From Campylobacteraceae bacterium (GTDB taxonomy: Bacteria; Campylobacterota; Campylobacteria; Campylobacterales; Sulfurovaceae): a DNA stretch of 7,324 nucleotides. The notes under the pieces are model-generated. The model worked only from the letters and a program-made list of their open reading frames with translations. It ran no database searches and had not been told where the DNA came from. The stretch covers positions 1 through 7,324 of the forward strand of contig JALWNF010000039.1 of NCBI GenBank assembly GCA_026995985.1, given 5' to 3'. Of this stretch, positions 5,514-7,324 are shown in pieces. The translations under genes were made by a program, and so were the position numbers. The first letter of the stretch is position 1. Each line of letters begins with the position of its first letter.

Positions 5514-7324
5514 AGTAGTATTAGGATTTATAGTTGCATTAAGCCTACAAGTAAATGCCGAAAAGGTAAATATTAACTTCTCTAATCTTAGTATTAGTGA
5601 CTTTGTTAAAATGGTTGCAAAGATTACAGGAAAAAATATATTAATTGATGGTGATATTAAAGGTAAAATTAACTTTGTTGCACACGATAAAGATGGTGTA
5701 GAGAAAGATGAGTTAATTCCTCTACTCAATGCTATTTTAGAGACTAAAAAATTAACTCTTATAAAAAGAGGTTCATACTATCATGTTGTAAAATCAGCAA
5801 CTGCTTCATCAGAAGGGTTACCTGTAACTACAGATATAAACAGAGGTGGAGATACTATGAAGACAGTTGTTTTCCAACTATCAAATGTAAACTCAGCAGT
5901 AATTCGTTCTAAAATAAAACCTCTTTTACATAGAAGTGGTAAGGTAACATCATTTAAGAAAAATAATCTCTTAGCAGTTACTGATTACCCTAGAACACTA
6001 AAGGCAATTAAGAGTCTTATTGACAAGATTGAGCATCAACAAGCTAAACAGAGTAAAATTATCCATCTACAAAATGCACGTGTTAAAGATATATTCCCTA
6101 ATATACAGGGTATGGCAAAAGCTCTTTTCCCTCAAGATATTATCTCTGAAAAAGTTGATGTTATGCAAGATGTTAGTGCAAACTCTATTATATTGGTAGG
6201 TAAAAGAGATAATGTGCGTCGACTATATAACTACATTAAACAGCTTGATATTGAGGGAGAGGGAGATATTCAGAAGATGCATGTCATACCTTTAGAGAAC
6301 TCAAATGTAGAAGATATGGAGAAGATTTTAAGTAAAATTGTTCCTCAGATGACAGGAACATCTGGTAAAGGACCAGGACCAATTGGAAAAGGTGGTAAAC
6401 CTGTTCCAAAAGCTGTTATAGCCTCTGATGTAGAGCGTAATGCTCTAATTGTCCTAGCCAATGCAGAGCAGTATCAAAATATTTTAGATACAGTAAAACA
6501 GCTTGATATTGAAAAGTCACAAGTCTATATTCAAGCTAAAATTGTAGAGGTCAACACTAACTTAGCAGAGAATATTGGAATCAAGTATGGACTAAATGGA
6601 GGAGCCATAACATCTCATGGTCTCTTCTCTTTGGCGGCTAATGCTGGAGCTCCTGCTCTTTCGTTGTCACAAGAGCTTTTACAGTTTTTAAATGGAAACG
6701 AAGTAACACATTTTGATAATAATGGTAATGCCTATACTACAACTGAACAATCTTTTAAATTTAGCAATATATCAAAAGTCTTTGCCTTAGGTGCACAACT
6801 TGACCTCTTAAAACAGAATGGTGCTGCACAGATTCTATCTAAGCCATCTATCTTATCGACCAACAATAAAGAGTCTACTATATATGTTGGACGAACTCAA
6901 TCTATCTTAACACAGTCTCAACAGAGTACACAAGGTTCATCAAATGTACTAAATAACTACTCAAGAGAAGATATTGGTATTACTTTGAAAGTTAAACCTA
7001 GACTATCTGCAAACAATAAAGTCTCACTAGAGATTGAGACAACCATTGAAGATATTTTGCCAGGGTCTGGAACTTCTGCTGATAGACCTACTACTACAAA
7101 AAGGTCTGTAAAGACAAATGCTATTGTTAATCATGCCGAAACTATTATTTTAGGTGGATTAATAAAAAGTGCAGATGGTAGTTCAGTTACAAAAGTACCT
7201 ATTTTAGGAGATATTCCTATTCTTGGAAGACTATTTAGGTCAAATGGAAAGTCAAATAGTAAAGTAAATGTTGTTATATATATTACACCATATATTATTA
7301 AAAAGAGTTCTGATTTAGCAACAC
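5500..7324 (+). CDS. gspD: Type II secretion outer-membrane secretin GspD (3' end outside window)
   Basis: Multimeric outer-membrane channel of the T2SS; 608 residues are visible and the frame is open at the window end. A Sec signal peptide spans 1-20 with cleavage expected after VNA; there is no lipobox. N0 is about 21-95 (VNINFSNLSISDFVKMVA, NILIDGDIKGKI), N1 about 121-185, N2 about 186-255 (KIIHLQNARVKDIF), and N3 about 259-345 with a Gly/Pro loop at 288-303. The secretin core runs from about 345 to 603: VYIQAKIVEVN, the gate region after STNNKESTIYVG, and the signature VPILGDIPILGRLFR (566-580) followed by VVIYITPYII. Only the C-terminal tail is missing, so any pilotin-binding domain cannot be judged. 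ATG 5500 has AGAGAGG (5484-5490) at 9 nt, the same sequence used by gspC. N0-N3 without AMIN domains supports GspD rather than PilQ. Confidence 0.96.
   Translation, partial: MKFSKVVLGFIVALSLQVNAEKVNINFSNLSISDFVKMVAKITGKNILIDGDIKGKINFVAHDKDGVEKDELIPLLNAILETKKLTLIKRGSYYHVVKSATASSEGLPVTTDINRGGDTMKTVVFQLSNVNSAVIRSKIKPLLHRSGKVTSFKKNNLLAVTDYPRTLKAIKSLIDKIEHQQAKQSKIIHLQNARVKDIFPNIQGMAKALFPQDIISEKVDVMQDVSANSIILVGKRDNVRRLYNYIKQLDIEGEGDIQKMHVIPLENSNVEDMEKILSKIVPQMTGTSGKGPGPIGKGGKPVPKAVIASDVERNALIVLANAEQYQNILDTVKQLDIEKSQVYIQAKIVEVNTNLAENIGIKYGLNGGAITSHGLFSLAANAGAPALSLSQELLQFLNGNEVTHFDNNGNAYTTTEQSFKFSNISKVFALGAQLDLLKQNGAAQILSKPSILSTNNKESTIYVGRTQSILTQSQQSTQGSSNVLNNYSREDIGITLKVKPRLSANNKVSLEIETTIEDILPGSGTSADRPTTTKRSVKTNAIVNHAETIILGGLIKSADGSSVTKVPILGDIPILGRLFRSNGKSNSKVNVVIYITPYIIKKSSDLAT

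Noticed and set aside
5493..5729. Minus-strand 78-aa ORF
   Set aside because: Antisense to the start of gspD, whose signal peptide and N0 domain are clear on the plus strand.
424..7324. Type IV pilus or competence system instead of T2SS
   Set aside because: GspC with HR and PDZ domains, a GspK with Ile at +5, the GspG calcium-loop motif and a secretin with N0-N3 but no AMIN domain all point to T2SS.
1..7324. Mobile elements, CRISPR arrays, tRNA or rRNA genes
   Set aside because: No transposase, regular repeat-spacer array, tRNA-like cloverleaf or rRNA-like sequence was seen on reading. Almost all of the window is accounted for by coding sequence.

Overview
The window looks like chromosomal DNA from a low-GC member of the Campylobacterota (epsilonproteobacteria), probably a Sulfurimonas- or Sulfurovum-like organism. 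This is an inference from the AT-rich codon usage, the style of the deformylase C-terminus, and pseudopilins that begin KRA/FTLLE-like rather than with the usual Gly-Phe junction. No marker in the window fixes the genus.

Layout. Positions 1-284 (+) hold the C-terminal half of peptide deformylase. A 139-bp AT-rich convergent spacer follows. On the minus strand (1907 down to 424) is a tight three-gene pseudopilin operon: gspG (major pseudopilin), a GspH-like gene and a short GspI/J-like gene. A 60-bp divergent spacer (1908-1967) carries a perfect TATAAT box and a tandem 10-bp repeat. From 1968 to the right edge (+) runs an overlapping gene string: gspK, a GspL-like gene, a GspM-like gene, a GspN-like gene, gspC and gspD. 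gspD is still open at the window end, lacking only its C-terminal tail.

Together the genes encode most of a type II secretion system (T2SS). GspD is the outer-membrane secretin. GspC links it to the inner-membrane platform (GspL, GspM, probably GspN). GspG and the minor pseudopilins H, I/J and K form the periplasmic pseudopilus. The ATPase GspE, platform protein GspF and prepilin peptidase GspO are not in the window; E and F may lie just past the right edge. A GspC with HR and PDZ domains, a GspG with a C-terminal calcium-loop-like motif, and a GspK argue for a true T2SS rather than a type IV pilus system.

The system is compact and divergent. L, M, N, H and I are short or weakly conserved and are assigned largely by position, membrane topology and short motifs. 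Unusual points are Ala at -1 in three of four pseudopilins, a 38-39-residue GspG leader, TTG starts in two genes, a K-L-M-N-C-D order, and a cysteine cluster in the GspH-like protein.
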